From NCBI GenBank assembly GCA_001897745.1, contig MKUH01000014.1:1-64000 (forward strand): a stretch of 64,000 nt of DNA, given 5' to 3'. The notes beneath the pieces were generated by a model that made no database searches, was not told where the DNA came from, and saw nothing but the letters and a program-made list of their open reading frames with translations. Both the position numbers and the translations under genes were made by a program. Below are positions 55,834 to 64,000 of this stretch, in pieces (positions within the stretch are counted from its first letter, which is position 1; each line of letters starts with the position of its first letter). Source of the DNA: Candidatus Accumulibacter sp. 66-26. Its GTDB lineage: Bacteria > Pseudomonadota > Gammaproteobacteria > Burkholderiales > Rhodocyclaceae.

Positions 55834-56256
55834 ATGAAGATCGATATCGAACGCTTTGGCCTGAAGGAAGTGCCGGTGGATCCGGAAACGGTGTTCACTT
55901 TCGCCGAAGGCCTCGCCGGCTTCGCGCAGTGCAAGCGTTTCAAGTTCTTCCACGAGGAAGGCAAGCCGACCGTTTTCTGGCTGCAGTCGCTCGATCAGTC
56001 GGACATCATGTTCCCCATCGTGGCTCCCGAAATGCTCGACCTCGAATACCAGATCGAGCTGTCCGACGCCGATTGCGCGCTGCTCGATCTGGAGAAGGCC
56101 GAGGACGCCGCCATCGTCGTCATCCTCTACCGCAACGAGGCGAGCGGGATCGCCGCCAACACGCGTTCGCCGCTGATCCTCAATCTGAAGAACCGCAAGG
56201 GCATGCAGAAGATCCTGCAGGACGTGCAGCCGAAGGTGCTCTACCGCGCCCGCTGA
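55834..56256 (+). CDS. fliW: Flagellar assembly factor FliW
   Basis: 140 residues. FliW binds flagellin and, in many bacteria, the translational regulator CsrA, setting flagellin output. Family marks: [19 protein letters not shown] near residue 21, [18 protein letters not shown], and the C-terminal [20 protein letters not shown]. The ATG at 55834 follows AGGGGAAA. No flagellar or csrA gene adjoins it, so it acts in trans. Two hairpins follow. Confidence 0.9.
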   Translation: MKIDIERFGLKEVPVDPETVFTFAEGLAGFAQCKRFKFFHEEGKPTVFWLQSLDQSDIMFPIVAPEMLDLEYQIELSDADCALLDLEKAEDAAIVVILYRNEASGIAANTRSPLILNLKNRKGMQKILQDVQPKVLYRAR

Positions 56257-56268
56257 TAGGCGTTCAGA

Positions 56269-56288
56269 AGCGCGCCCGAAGGCGCGCT
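56269..56288 (+). terminator. Hairpin just after fliW
   Basis: AGCGCGCC (56269-56276), loop CGAA, GGCGCGCT (56281-56288), starting 13 nt after the fliW stop. No T-run; it is followed by a stronger hairpin. Confidence 0.5.
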
Positions 56289-56302
56289 CCGAACGAAAAA
56301 AA

Positions 56303-56338
56303 CCCGCGCCGGCGATTCGCCGGCGCGGGTTTTTTTCG
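56303..56338. terminator. Bidirectional intrinsic terminator between fliW and the gamma carbonic anhydrase gene
   Basis: CCCGCGCCGGCG (56303-56314) and CGCCGGCGCGGG (56318-56329) pair perfectly over 12 bp, with AAAAAAA on the left and TTTTTTT on the right. It fits termination of both convergent genes. Confidence 0.92.
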
Positions 56339-56360
56339 TCTTGGACTGGCGCGCTGCGGC

Positions 56361-56915
56361 TCAGGGCGCCTTCGGCGCCGAATCACCCGCTGCGCCCGAC
56401 GGGGCCAGTTCGCTCAGGTAGCGCTGCCAGTTGTCGATGTAGTGCTGGGCGCTCAGTTCGAGGCGGGCGACGTCCTCGTCGGTCAGTTCGCGCACGATGC
56501 GGCCGGGCGAGCCGACGATCAGCGAGCGGTCGGGGTAGACGCGCCCTTCGGGGATCACCGTGTTGGCGCCGACGATGCAGTGCTTGCCGATCACCGCGCG
56601 GTTGAGGATGACGGCGCCGATGCCGATCAGCGACCCCTCGCCGATGGTGCAGCCGTGCAGCATGACGAGGTGGCCGACGGTGACGTTGCGGCCGATGTCG
56701 AGCGGGATGCCTTCATCGGTATGCAGGACCGAGCCGTCCTGGATGTTGCTGTTCTCGCCGACCGCGATCGGGTCGTTATCGCCGCGCAGCGTGGCGTTCC
56801 ACCAGATCGAGGCGTTTCTGCCGACGCTGACGTTGCCGATCACCGTGGCGTTGGGGGCGATCCAGCTTTGCGGATCGATCTGCGGGCGCTTCGCGCCGAG
56901 GTCGTAGATGGGCAT
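56361..56915 (-). CDS. Gamma carbonic anhydrase-like hexapeptide protein
   Basis: 184 residues. Left-handed beta-helix of hexapeptide repeats (about 18-135) with zinc ligands His65, His82 and His87 ([17 protein letters not shown]), the pattern of the YrdA/PaaY group. The conserved [18 protein letters not shown] is present. Members are trimeric; some hydrate CO2, others have no measured activity. The C-terminal helix runs through [14 protein letters not shown] and ends in an Ala/Pro tail. It is 33 nt after the start side of the MacB-like permease stop, same strand, but functionally unrelated. Confidence 0.92.
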   Translation of the reverse strand: MPIYDLGAKRPQIDPQSWIAPNATVIGNVSVGRNASIWWNATLRGDNDPIAVGENSNIQDGSVLHTDEGIPLDIGRNVTVGHLVMLHGCTIGEGSLIGIGAVILNRAVIGKHCIVGANTVIPEGRVYPDRSLIVGSPGRIVRELTDEDVARLELSAQHYIDNWQRYLSELAPSGAAGDSAPKAP

Positions 56916-56948
56916 TGGGTGTGGGGTGGGGTTACGGGTGGGGAGCGC

Positions 56949-58162
<1,214 letters not shown>

Positions 58163-58169
<7 letters not shown>

Positions 58170-58897
58170 GGCGCGGCCTCGCCTGCCGGCGTTACGCCCG
58201 CGCAGCGGACATCGCTGACGATGTGCCCGTCGAGAAAGCGCACCTGGCGCTTGGCGTGCGCGGCGATGTCCGGCTCGTGGGTGACGAGGACGATGGTGAT
58301 GCCTTCGCGGTTGAGTTCGGCGAAGAGCTTCATGATTTCCTCGCTGGTCTGGCTGTCGAGGTTGCCGGTCGGCTCGTCGGCGAGGATCAGGCGCGGCGAG
58401 TTGACCAGCGCGCGGGCGATCGCCACGCGCTGCTGCTGGCCGCCGGAGATGCGGTTGGGCAGCGAGGCCGCATACTGGCCGAGGCCGACGCGGGCGAGCA
58501 GCTCGCGCGCCCGCGCGCGGCGCGTTTCCTTGTCGGCGCCGGCATAGATGAGGGGCAGCGCGACGTTGTCTTCGAGGCTCATGCGCGGCAGCAGGTTGAA
58601 GCCTTGAAAGACGAAGCCGATGGTCCGGTTGCGCAGCACCGCGAGTTCGTCGGCCGGCATGTGCGCGACGTTGCGGCCGGCGAGAAAGTAGTCGCCGCCG
58701 GTCGGCGTGTCGAGGCAGCCGAGCAGGTTCATGAAGGTCGATTTTCCCGAACCTGACGGCCCCATGATGGCGACGAACTCGCCCGCGTCTATCGTCAGGT
58801 CGACGCCCTTGAGCGCCGGGAAGAGGCCGGCCGCCGTGGCGTAGGACTTGCCGAGGCCGCTGACGCGGATGACCGCCTGGCCGTTCGCCTGCGGCAT
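58163..58897 (-). CDS. MacB-type ABC transporter ATP-binding protein
   Basis: 244 residues, an ATPase of the MacB/LolD family. Walker [10 protein letters not shown] (about 46-54), Q-loop QGFNLLPRM, signature [15 protein letters not shown], Walker [13 protein letters not shown] and the H-loop VLVTHEPDI. The C-terminal end overlaps the permease start by 7 nt. Its start shares one base with the stop of the adaptor gene, so all genes in the set are translationally coupled. It powers the efflux complex by ATP hydrolysis. Confidence 0.95.
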
Positions 58898-60105
58898 CAG
58901 AACATCCTCATGCCGACGCTGCTCGGCTTGCCGTTGCCGGCAGCGACGTTGTCGCCGGTGACCACGCGGTCGCCCGCCTTGAGTTCGCCGCCGAGCACTT
59001 CGGTGTTGCGGTTGTCGGTGATGCCGAGCTGCACGCCGACCGCTTTCAGTTCCTTGCCGTCGACGACATAGACCGTGCCGTTGGACGCGTCGCGCTTCTT
59101 GCCGCGACCTTCGCCCTTGCCGCCGCCGCTCGCGTCTTTCGCCTCCTTCGCTTTCTCCGGCGCGCCGGCCTTGGCCGGCAGGTCGGCCGGCTTGAAGCGC
59201 AGCGCGGCGTTCGGGACCAGCAGCGCGTCCTTGCGCTGGGCGACGCCGATGTTCACGTAGGCGGTCATGCCGGGCAGCAGGAGGTGCTCCGGGTTGGCCA
59301 CCGAGACGCGCACGTTGTAGGTCACGACGTTCTGCGTCGTCGTCGGGTTGAGGCGGATCTGCTGCACCTCGCCCTGGAAATTGCGGTTCGGGAAGGCGTC
59401 GACCGAGAAGCGCACTTTCTGGCCCTCCCGGATGTTGCCGATGTCGGCTTCGGCGAAGGCCGAGTCGATGCGCATTTCGGACAGGTCCTGCGCGATCTTG
59501 ATCAGTGTCGGCGTCTGGAAGCTCGCCGCGACGGTCTGTCCGAGGTCGACGACGCGGTCGACGACGACGCCGGACACCGGCGAGCGGATCGTCGTATAGG
59601 CCAGGTTGACGCGGTCCTTCTCGGCCGCCGCTTTCGCCTGCGCGAGCTGGGCCTCGGTCGATTTGCGCGCCTGCACGGCCTGGTCGTACTCCTGGCGCGA
59701 GACGTATTCCTGCGCAAACAGCGCCTGCATGCGCTGTTCGCTGGCGCGCGCCAGATCGAGCGCCGCCGCGATGTTGGCGACGTTGGCCGCGCTCTGCTTG
59801 GCCTGCGCGGCCATCAGCGCGTCGTCGAGTTCGAGCAGGGGCTGGCCTTCCTTCACCTGATCGTTGAAATCGACGTAGAGCTTCCTGACCGTGCCGGAAA
59901 CCTGCGTGCCGACGCTGACCAGGACGACCGGGTTGAGCGTGCCGTTGGCCGATACCGTCTGCGTCAGATCGCCCTGTTCGACGGTCTGCAGCTTGTAGCG
60001 CTGTTCCGGCGCCTGCGCGGCCTTGCCGAGATAGAGGGCGACGCCGCCGACGACGAGGGCAAGGGCGGCGAGGGCGATCAGCGATTTCTTGAGAACGGGT
60101 TTCAT
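58897..60105 (-). CDS. macA: MacA/HlyD-family periplasmic adaptor
   Basis: 402 residues. N-terminal membrane helix (KKSLIALAALALVVGGVALYLG), lipoyl halves (QTVSANGTLNPVVLVSVGTQ and YTTIRSPVSGVVVDRVVDLG) flanking an alpha-helical hairpin (about 95-165, LDLARASEQRMQALFAQEYV), then beta-barrel and membrane-proximal domains. A Lys/Gly/Ala-rich insert near 310-340 (EKAKEAKDASGGGKGEGRGKKR) in the last domain is longer than usual. It links the inner-membrane ABC unit to the outer-membrane channel. Overlaps the channel gene by 4 nt (ATGA). Confidence 0.93.
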   Translation of the reverse strand: MKPVLKKSLIALAALALVVGGVALYLGKAAQAPEQRYKLQTVEQGDLTQTVSANGTLNPVVLVSVGTQVSGTVRKLYVDFNDQVKEGQPLLELDDALMAAQAKQSAANVANIAAALDLARASEQRMQALFAQEYVSRQEYDQAVQARKSTEAQLAQAKAAAEKDRVNLAYTTIRSPVSGVVVDRVVDLGQTVAASFQTPTLIKIAQDLSEMRIDSAFAEADIGNIREGQKVRFSVDAFPNRNFQGEVQQIRLNPTTTQNVVTYNVRVSVANPEHLLLPGMTAYVNIGVAQRKDALLVPNAALRFKPADLPAKAGAPEKAKEAKDASGGGKGEGRGKKRDASNGTVYVVDGKELKAVGVQLGITDNRNTEVLGGELKAGDRVVTGDNVAAGNGKPSSVGMRMF

Positions 60106-61565
60106 GGTTGCGATTTTCCTGCGGCCGGTGCCTGCAGCAGGCCGATGTCGAGGTTGCCGAGCGACTGCGCGAGCGTGGCGCGATAGACGCGCCAGTCGAG
60201 CAGGGCCTGGATGCGTTGCTGGCGGGCGGCGGCGAGGGCGCTCTGCGCGTTGAGGACGTCGAGAATGTTGCCGACGCCGGCCTTGTAGCGGCCGAGCGCG
60301 ACGCGCTCCGACTGTTCGGCGCTGGCCAGCAGGTCGGCCGTCGTCTTCAGCGACTGGCCGGCAGTGGTCAGGCTCTGGTAGGCGCGCCAGACGTCGAGCG
60401 ATATCTGCTGGCTGAGCTGGTCGCGCTGCGCGGCGAGCGATTCACTTTGCGCCTGCGCGGCGCGCACCTTGTAGGTCGTGCCGAAGCCGGAAAAGAGCGG
60501 CAGGTTGAGCGTCAGGCCGAGCGAGCTGCCGTTGCCGGAAATGCCGCCGGCGTCCTGCCAGGTCTGGCCGGCACCGAGGACGACGGTGGGCAGGCCGGCG
60601 CCGCGCGCGGCGTCGATTCCGGCCTGCGCGGCCTTCAGCTGCGCTTCGGCGGCCTGCAGGTCGGGCCGGCGGCGGCGCGCTTCGGCGACGAGGGCGGCGA
60701 CGTCCTGTTCGGCCGCCGCGTAGGATTCACCGTTGCCGTTGCCGCTGCCAGCCTCCGGCGCGCCGGCCGGGAGTTCGGCCAGCGCGAGCGGCCGGTTGGC
60801 GTCGAGGCCCATGACGTTGGCCAGCACGCCCTGCGCGTTGCGCAGATCGCCTTCGGCCCGGATGCGGTTGAGCGTCGCCTGTGACCAGGCGGTCTGCGCC
60901 TGCAGGCGGTCGGCCGGCGTTCCGGTGCCGACCTTGTAGCGCGATTCGGCGGCGACGAAGCTTTCGCGGCTGGCCTTCTCGGATTCCTGCGCGGCGGCCA
61001 GCGCGGCGCGCGTCGCCTGCGCGTTGTAGTAGGCCTGCAGCGCGGAAAGGAAGAGCGACTGCACCGAGGCGTCGAGCGTCGCCGAGGCGGCGCTCAGCAG
61101 CTGCCGCGCGCTCTCCAGGTTGGCGGCGCGCGTGCCGAAATCGAAGAGCAGCCAGGACAGCGTCAGCGCGGCGCTCTTCTGCTGGCCGGTCGAGACGCTC
61201 GACAGGCTGTTGTCGACCCGGGTGGCGGCGAGCTTGCCGTCCAGCGTCGGCAGGTAGGCGCCCTGTGCGATGCCGACCTGCGCCGCCTGCGCGCGGGCGT
61301 TGGCCCACACCGCGCGCGTCTGCGGGTTGTTGCAGAGCGCCATGTCGACGGCCTGCAGCACGTCGATCGCGGCGCCCGACGCCGGCGCGAGGCAGGGCGA
61401 GGGTACGGTGAGCGCGGCGTCGCTGCCGGTCTGCAGGACCGGACGGGGCGGAACGAGGGATTCGGTGGCGAAGGGGTCGGCGGACCCGAAGGCCTGGGCG
61501 CTGACCGAAAAAATACCGGCAAAAGAGGCCAAGCAAAGGGAAAGACGACTTGCGCGGAGCGGCAT
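60102..61565 (-). CDS. TolC-family outer membrane efflux channel
   Basis: 487 residues. Signal peptide MPLRASRLSLCLASFAGIFSVSAQA, then two TolC-type OEP repeats: DMALCNNPQTRAVWANARAQ with AALTLSWLLFDFGTRAANLE in the first, and RRPDLQAAEAQLKAAQAGID with LGLTLNLPLFSGFGTTYKVR in the second. The G-x-x-N-P and L-F-G/D-F-G patterns are those of the family. First gene of the tolC-macA-ATPase-permease operon, so the exporter is self-contained. ATG at 61565; no strong ribosome-binding site is seen. Confidence 0.93.
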   Translation of the reverse strand: MPLRASRLSLCLASFAGIFSVSAQAFGSADPFATESLVPPRPVLQTGSDAALTVPSPCLAPASGAAIDVLQAVDMALCNNPQTRAVWANARAQAAQVGIAQGAYLPTLDGKLAATRVDNSLSSVSTGQQKSAALTLSWLLFDFGTRAANLESARQLLSAASATLDASVQSLFLSALQAYYNAQATRAALAAAQESEKASRESFVAAESRYKVGTGTPADRLQAQTAWSQATLNRIRAEGDLRNAQGVLANVMGLDANRPLALAELPAGAPEAGSGNGNGESYAAAEQDVAALVAEARRRRPDLQAAEAQLKAAQAGIDAARGAGLPTVVLGAGQTWQDAGGISGNGSSLGLTLNLPLFSGFGTTYKVRAAQAQSESLAAQRDQLSQQISLDVWRAYQSLTTAGQSLKTTADLLASAEQSERVALGRYKAGVGNILDVLNAQSALAAARQQRIQALLDWRVYRATLAQSLGNLDIGLLQAPAAGKSQP

Positions 61566-61603
61566 GGAAAGCAATCTGGGTGTGGGTTTCGCGTTTTTTC
61601 GCT

Positions 61604-61609
61604 AGTATA
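61604..61609 (-). promoter_or_regulatory. Candidate -10 box of the efflux operon
   Basis: TATACT on the minus strand (5/6 of consensus), about 40 nt before the tolC-like start codon. No matching -35 hexamer is visible at the expected distance. Confidence 0.35.
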
Positions 61610-61722
61610 GCCAAGCTCGCGCCCCCCTGATTTTTTCTCCCGTTAGCAAATATTTCAGCGAACGCCGCGGCGCGCGCCGCTTTCCCGTCCCTTTTCTCCA
61701 GAAAACCCCAGAAACCTCCCCG

Positions 61723-62271
61723 ATGGCCCTCAAAGCAACGATATTCAAAGCCGATCTGCAGATCGCCGACATGGATCGCAACCACTATCAGGACTACGCG
61801 CTGACGTTGGCGCGCCATCCGTCCGAGACCGACGAGCGGATGATGGTCCGCCTGCTCGCCTTCGCGCTCCACGCCGACGAACAGCTCGCCTTCGGCAAGG
61901 GCTTGTCCACCGACGAGGAACCGGACCTCTGGCTGAAAGACCTGACCGGCGCCATCGAGCTGTGGATCAACGTCGGCCTGCCCGACGAGCGCTGGCTGCG
62001 CAAGGCCGCGGGGCGCGCCCGGCGGGTCGTCGTCCTGACCTACGGCGGCCGCGTCGCCGAGATGTGGTGGGAGCAGAACCGCGCGGCGCTCGAACGCCTG
62101 CAGAACCTCACGGTGCTGCGCCTTTCGCCGGAGGACACGCAGGCGCTGGCCGCGCTCGCCAGCCGCACGATGCGGCTGCAATGCATGGTGCAGGACGGCG
62201 AGGTTCTGCTCACCGGCGACGGCGGCGCGGTGCGTATCGAGCCGCAGCGCATCGTGCGCGCGGCGGCCTGA
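61723..62271 (+). CDS. yaeQ: YaeQ family protein
   Basis: 182 residues, full-length YaeQ: MALKATIFKADLQIADMDRN, TLARHPSETDERMMVRLLAF, EPDLWLKDLTGAIELWINVG and the RLQCMVQDGEVLLTGDGG end. YaeQ has a PD-(D/E)XK nuclease-like fold (acidic residues in DLTGAIELWINVG). It was linked to suppression of RfaH loss in E. coli, but its activity is unproven. Divergent from the efflux operon; followed on the same strand by the DUF3301 gene after 13 nt. Confidence 0.92.
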   Translation: MALKATIFKADLQIADMDRNHYQDYALTLARHPSETDERMMVRLLAFALHADEQLAFGKGLSTDEEPDLWLKDLTGAIELWINVGLPDERWLRKAAGRARRVVVLTYGGRVAEMWWEQNRAALERLQNLTVLRLSPEDTQALAALASRTMRLQCMVQDGEVLLTGDGGAVRIEPQRIVRAAA

Positions 62272-62284
62272 GCGGAGACGCGCC

Positions 62285-62641
62285 GTGCCGTGGATGGAAA
62301 CCGTCGGACTCGCGCTGCTGCTGGCCGGCGCGTGGTTCTGGATGGATAGCGCGAAAGCGCGCGAGGCCGGCATGCGCGCGGCGCGCGCCGCCTGCGACGC
62401 CGATGATCTATTGCTGCTCGACGATACGGTGGCGCTCTGCATGCTGCGCCCGGAGCGCGACGACGCGGGGCGGCTGCGGCTGCGCCGCGTCTACCACTTC
62501 GAATACAGCGACACCGGCAACAATCGTCGGCGTGGCAGCGTGACCCTGCTCGGCAGCGAGCTGGTGATGCTCTACGTCGGTCCGCGCGCGGAGCCGGAAA
62601 CCGCGCTGCCGGACGAGGGGCCGCTGCTCCCGCCGTCATGA
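62285..62641 (+). CDS. DUF3301 domain protein (small membrane-anchored)
   Basis: 118 residues. One N-terminal helix (VGLALLLAGAWFWMDSAKAR), then a soluble part with DDTVALCMLRPERDDAGRLR and RVYHFEYSDTGNNRRRGSVT, the DUF3301 pattern. Function unknown. GTG start at 62285 with GGAG upstream. Its stop overlaps the acpH start (ATGA), so the pair is coupled. Confidence 0.85.
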   Translation: MPWMETVGLALLLAGAWFWMDSAKAREAGMRAARAACDADDLLLLDDTVALCMLRPERDDAGRLRLRRVYHFEYSDTGNNRRRGSVTLLGSELVMLYVGPRAEPETALPDEGPLLPPS

Positions 62642-63258
62642 ACTACCTGGCGCACGCGCTGCTCGCCGGGCCCGAGCGCGACTGGCGTCTCGGCGGTCTG
62701 CTCGGCGATTTCGTGAAGGGGCCGTTGCCGGCGGGGCGCGGCCCCTTGCCGGAGAGTGTGCGTCTGGGCGTCGTTCTTCACCGGCGCATCGACAGCTTCG
62801 CCGACGCGCACGCGGCCTTCCAGCGCAGCCGGGGGCGGGTCAGCGAGGCGCGGCGGCGCTACGGCGGCATCATGGTCGACATGTTCTACGACCATTTTCT
62901 TGCCCGGCACTGGGCGGAGTTTTCCGACGAGCCGCTCGAGTCGTATACGGCGAAACTGTATGCGCTACTGGCGGAGCGCCCCGCGCTGCTTCCGGAACGC
63001 CTGCGCGAAATCCTGCCCCTGATGCGCCGGGACGACTGGCTGGCCAGCTACCGCGAGGTGGCCGCGGTCGCCTTCGCGCTCGACCGGATGGGCGAGAGGC
63101 GCCTGCGGCCGGGCAACCGGCTGGCCGGTTCGGGCACTGAACTCGAAGCGGCGTATGCCGGTTTCGAACGCGACTTCCTCGAATTTTTTCCCGACGCGCT
63201 GGCCTTCGCGGCCCGCTTCCGGGAGCGCGCTGCGGGCGGCCAAGACCTCCCGGAGTGA
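62638..63258 (+). CDS. acpH: Acyl carrier protein phosphodiesterase
   Basis: 206 residues. AcpH removes the 4'-phosphopantetheine arm from holo-ACP. Family marks: MNYLAHALLAGPERDWRLGG, LLGDFVKGPLP, VVLHRRIDSFAD with metal-binding His/Asp, and MVDMFYDHFLARHW with the conserved D-x-x-x-D-H pattern. This belongs to the HD-like DUF479 group. Last gene of the yaeQ-DUF3301-acpH unit; converges on the DUF3617 gene with 10 nt between. Confidence 0.92.
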   Translation: MNYLAHALLAGPERDWRLGGLLGDFVKGPLPAGRGPLPESVRLGVVLHRRIDSFADAHAAFQRSRGRVSEARRRYGGIMVDMFYDHFLARHWAEFSDEPLESYTAKLYALLAERPALLPERLREILPLMRRDDWLASYREVAAVAFALDRMGERRLRPGNRLAGSGTELEAAYAGFERDFLEFFPDALAFAARFRERAAGGQDLPE

Positions 63259-63268
63259 GGCGGGCGCC

Positions 63269-63814
63269 TTACTTCTGGCGCTTCATCATTTCCTTGAACT
63301 GCGGGTCGTTCATCATCTCGTTGACGTTGATCTTGCCCATGTTCGGCATGATCACGTCGCCCGGCTTCTGGCCCGGCTTGCACGGCCCCAGCCACTTCGC
63401 CTCCTGGCTCATCTTCATCTCGCTCATGCCGTGCAGCGGCGGCGTGTAGCGCACCTTGATGTCGCCCTTGTAACCAGATTCGAAAGCGCCGACGAAGAGC
63501 GCGTCGGTCGTCGCCGTCGTGCCTTCCATCCGGCACACGGAATGCACGGTCGCGCGGTTGTCCTGCGTCTTGACGTCCATCACGCTGCATTCGACCTTCT
63601 GGTTCTTCGCTTCCTGCTGCATCAGATTGTCGGTGTGCTGGTCGATGCACTGCTGCATCGCGCCCATCGACGGCATGCCCTCCATCCGCGTGTTGATTTC
63701 CCATAGGCCGGGCTTGCGCTTGGGCAGGTCGGCGGCCAGGGCGCCGCCCGCGAGGCAGGCGCTCAGCGTCAGGAGCAGCAGGGCGGCGGGGCAGCGGTGG
63801 CTTGCGCGAGTCAT
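63269..63814 (-). CDS. DUF3617 family secreted protein
   Basis: 181 residues. Signal peptide (RCPAALLLLTLSACLAGGALAAD, cleaved near residue 27). The mature part opens with PKRKPGLWEINTRMEGMP, the DUF3617 hallmark, and has paired cysteines (AMQQCIDQHT, VECSVMDV, SVCRMEG, WLGPCKPG) likely in disulfides. The C-terminus is Met/Lys-rich. Function unknown. The ATG at 63814 has GAGGAGA upstream; a longer frame to 63928 is not supported. Confidence 0.88.
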   Translation of the reverse strand: MTRASHRCPAALLLLTLSACLAGGALAADLPKRKPGLWEINTRMEGMPSMGAMQQCIDQHTDNLMQQEAKNQKVECSVMDVKTQDNRATVHSVCRMEGTTATTDALFVGAFESGYKGDIKVRYTPPLHGMSEMKMSQEAKWLGPCKPGQKPGDVIMPNMGKINVNEMMNDPQFKEMMKRQK

Positions 63815-63924
63815 GATTTCTCCTCGGATCGGAAAGGTGGCTGGATTTGCATTTGGCATGGTAGCCGCGAATGCCGCATCTGTCTGCGCGCTACGCTCGA
63901 TCGACGGGGCGGCGACGGGGCGCT

Positions 63925-64000
63925 TCATTTGCCGAACAGTTTGCCGAGCGATTCGCCGATGCCCTTGGCGATGCCGCTACCGGCGCTGCCGACGCCCTTG
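63925..64000 (-). CDS. C-terminal tail of a Gly/Lys-rich protein (cut by window edge)
   Basis: The last 24 codons of a minus-strand gene whose 5' part lies beyond the window: KGVGSAGSGIAKGIGESLGKLFGK then TGA. The Gly-Lys-Ile/Leu repeats suggest an amphipathic or flexible tail. The family cannot be named from this piece. Confidence 0.55.
   Translation of the reverse strand, partial: KGVGSAGSGIAKGIGESLGKLFGK

Overview
The window is a gene-dense, GC-rich chromosomal segment of a Gram-negative bacterium. It reads as a betaproteobacterium, most likely of the order Rhodocyclales. The basis is the codon use, the phaC-phaB-phaB-phaR polyhydroxyalkanoate locus, the adjacent parE-parC pair, glutathione-dependent formaldehyde detoxification, BamD, and the abundance of PAS/GGDEF/EAL signalling proteins. 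I recognise about 59 protein genes. There is no rRNA, tRNA, CRISPR array or autonomous insertion sequence.

Layout. 1-2104 holds the start of a two-partner secretion exoprotein (TpsA) behind its TpsB transporter. 2704-4908 has two convergent transporters (DMT and MFS). 4987-6976 is the fghA/adhC formaldehyde pair. 7348-9411 carries a BON protein, a methyltransferase and a lipocalin. 9581-16408 is a signalling block: a NarX-type histidine kinase, a STAS protein without its usual serine, a NarL-type regulator and a NIT-HAMP-PAS-PAS-GGDEF-EAL protein. 16398-20759 is parC/parE. 20818-25563 has creA, an orphan NosD-like protein, dnaQ, rnhA, a YafS-like methyltransferase and gloB. A 276-bp inverted-repeat element (25579-25854) separates gloB from a CheY-like regulator and a diguanylate cyclase. 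27382-32658 has a large AsmA-like/DUF748 protein, rmuC and a DUF3293 protein. 32725-35130 is a Ser/Thr kinase-HDOD-GAF fusion. 35198-38105 has bamD, rluD, pgeF and a small membrane protein. 38264-42339 is the PHA locus, followed by rimO. 43812-50338 has a CBS protein, an FAD oxidoreductase, a small basic protein, an unusual Hsp33, an ArsC/Spx-like protein, an AT-rich orphan gene and tex. 50463-55702 is a two-gene c-di-GMP phosphorelay. 55834-56915 has fliW and a gamma carbonic anhydrase. 56949-61565 is a complete four-gene MacA-MacB-TolC-type efflux operon. 61723-64000 has yaeQ, a DUF3301 protein, acpH, a DUF3617 protein and the tail of one more gene.

How it works together. PhaB reduces acetoacetyl-CoA, PhaC polymerises the product, and PhaR probably represses phaC: the phaC promoter contains a CTGC-N3-GCAG site of the kind described for PhaR, and phaR's own promoter has a near match. 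Three GGDEF/EAL proteins, two complex histidine kinases and a kinase-HDOD fusion make the window rich in environmental sensing; the NIT domain and the NarX/NarL-like pair hint at nitrate/nitrite input. AdhC, FghA and GloB use glutathione to remove formaldehyde and methylglyoxal.

Points most worth a second look: the inverted-repeat element that supplies a neighbour's stop codon, the Hsp33 with only two of four zinc cysteines, the kinase-HDOD-GAF fusion, the overlapping divergent start codons of bamD and rluD, and the PHA operator sites. I did not find a clear multi-gene defence system or a new mobile system. All functions are inferred by reading the sequence and translations; no database search was run.
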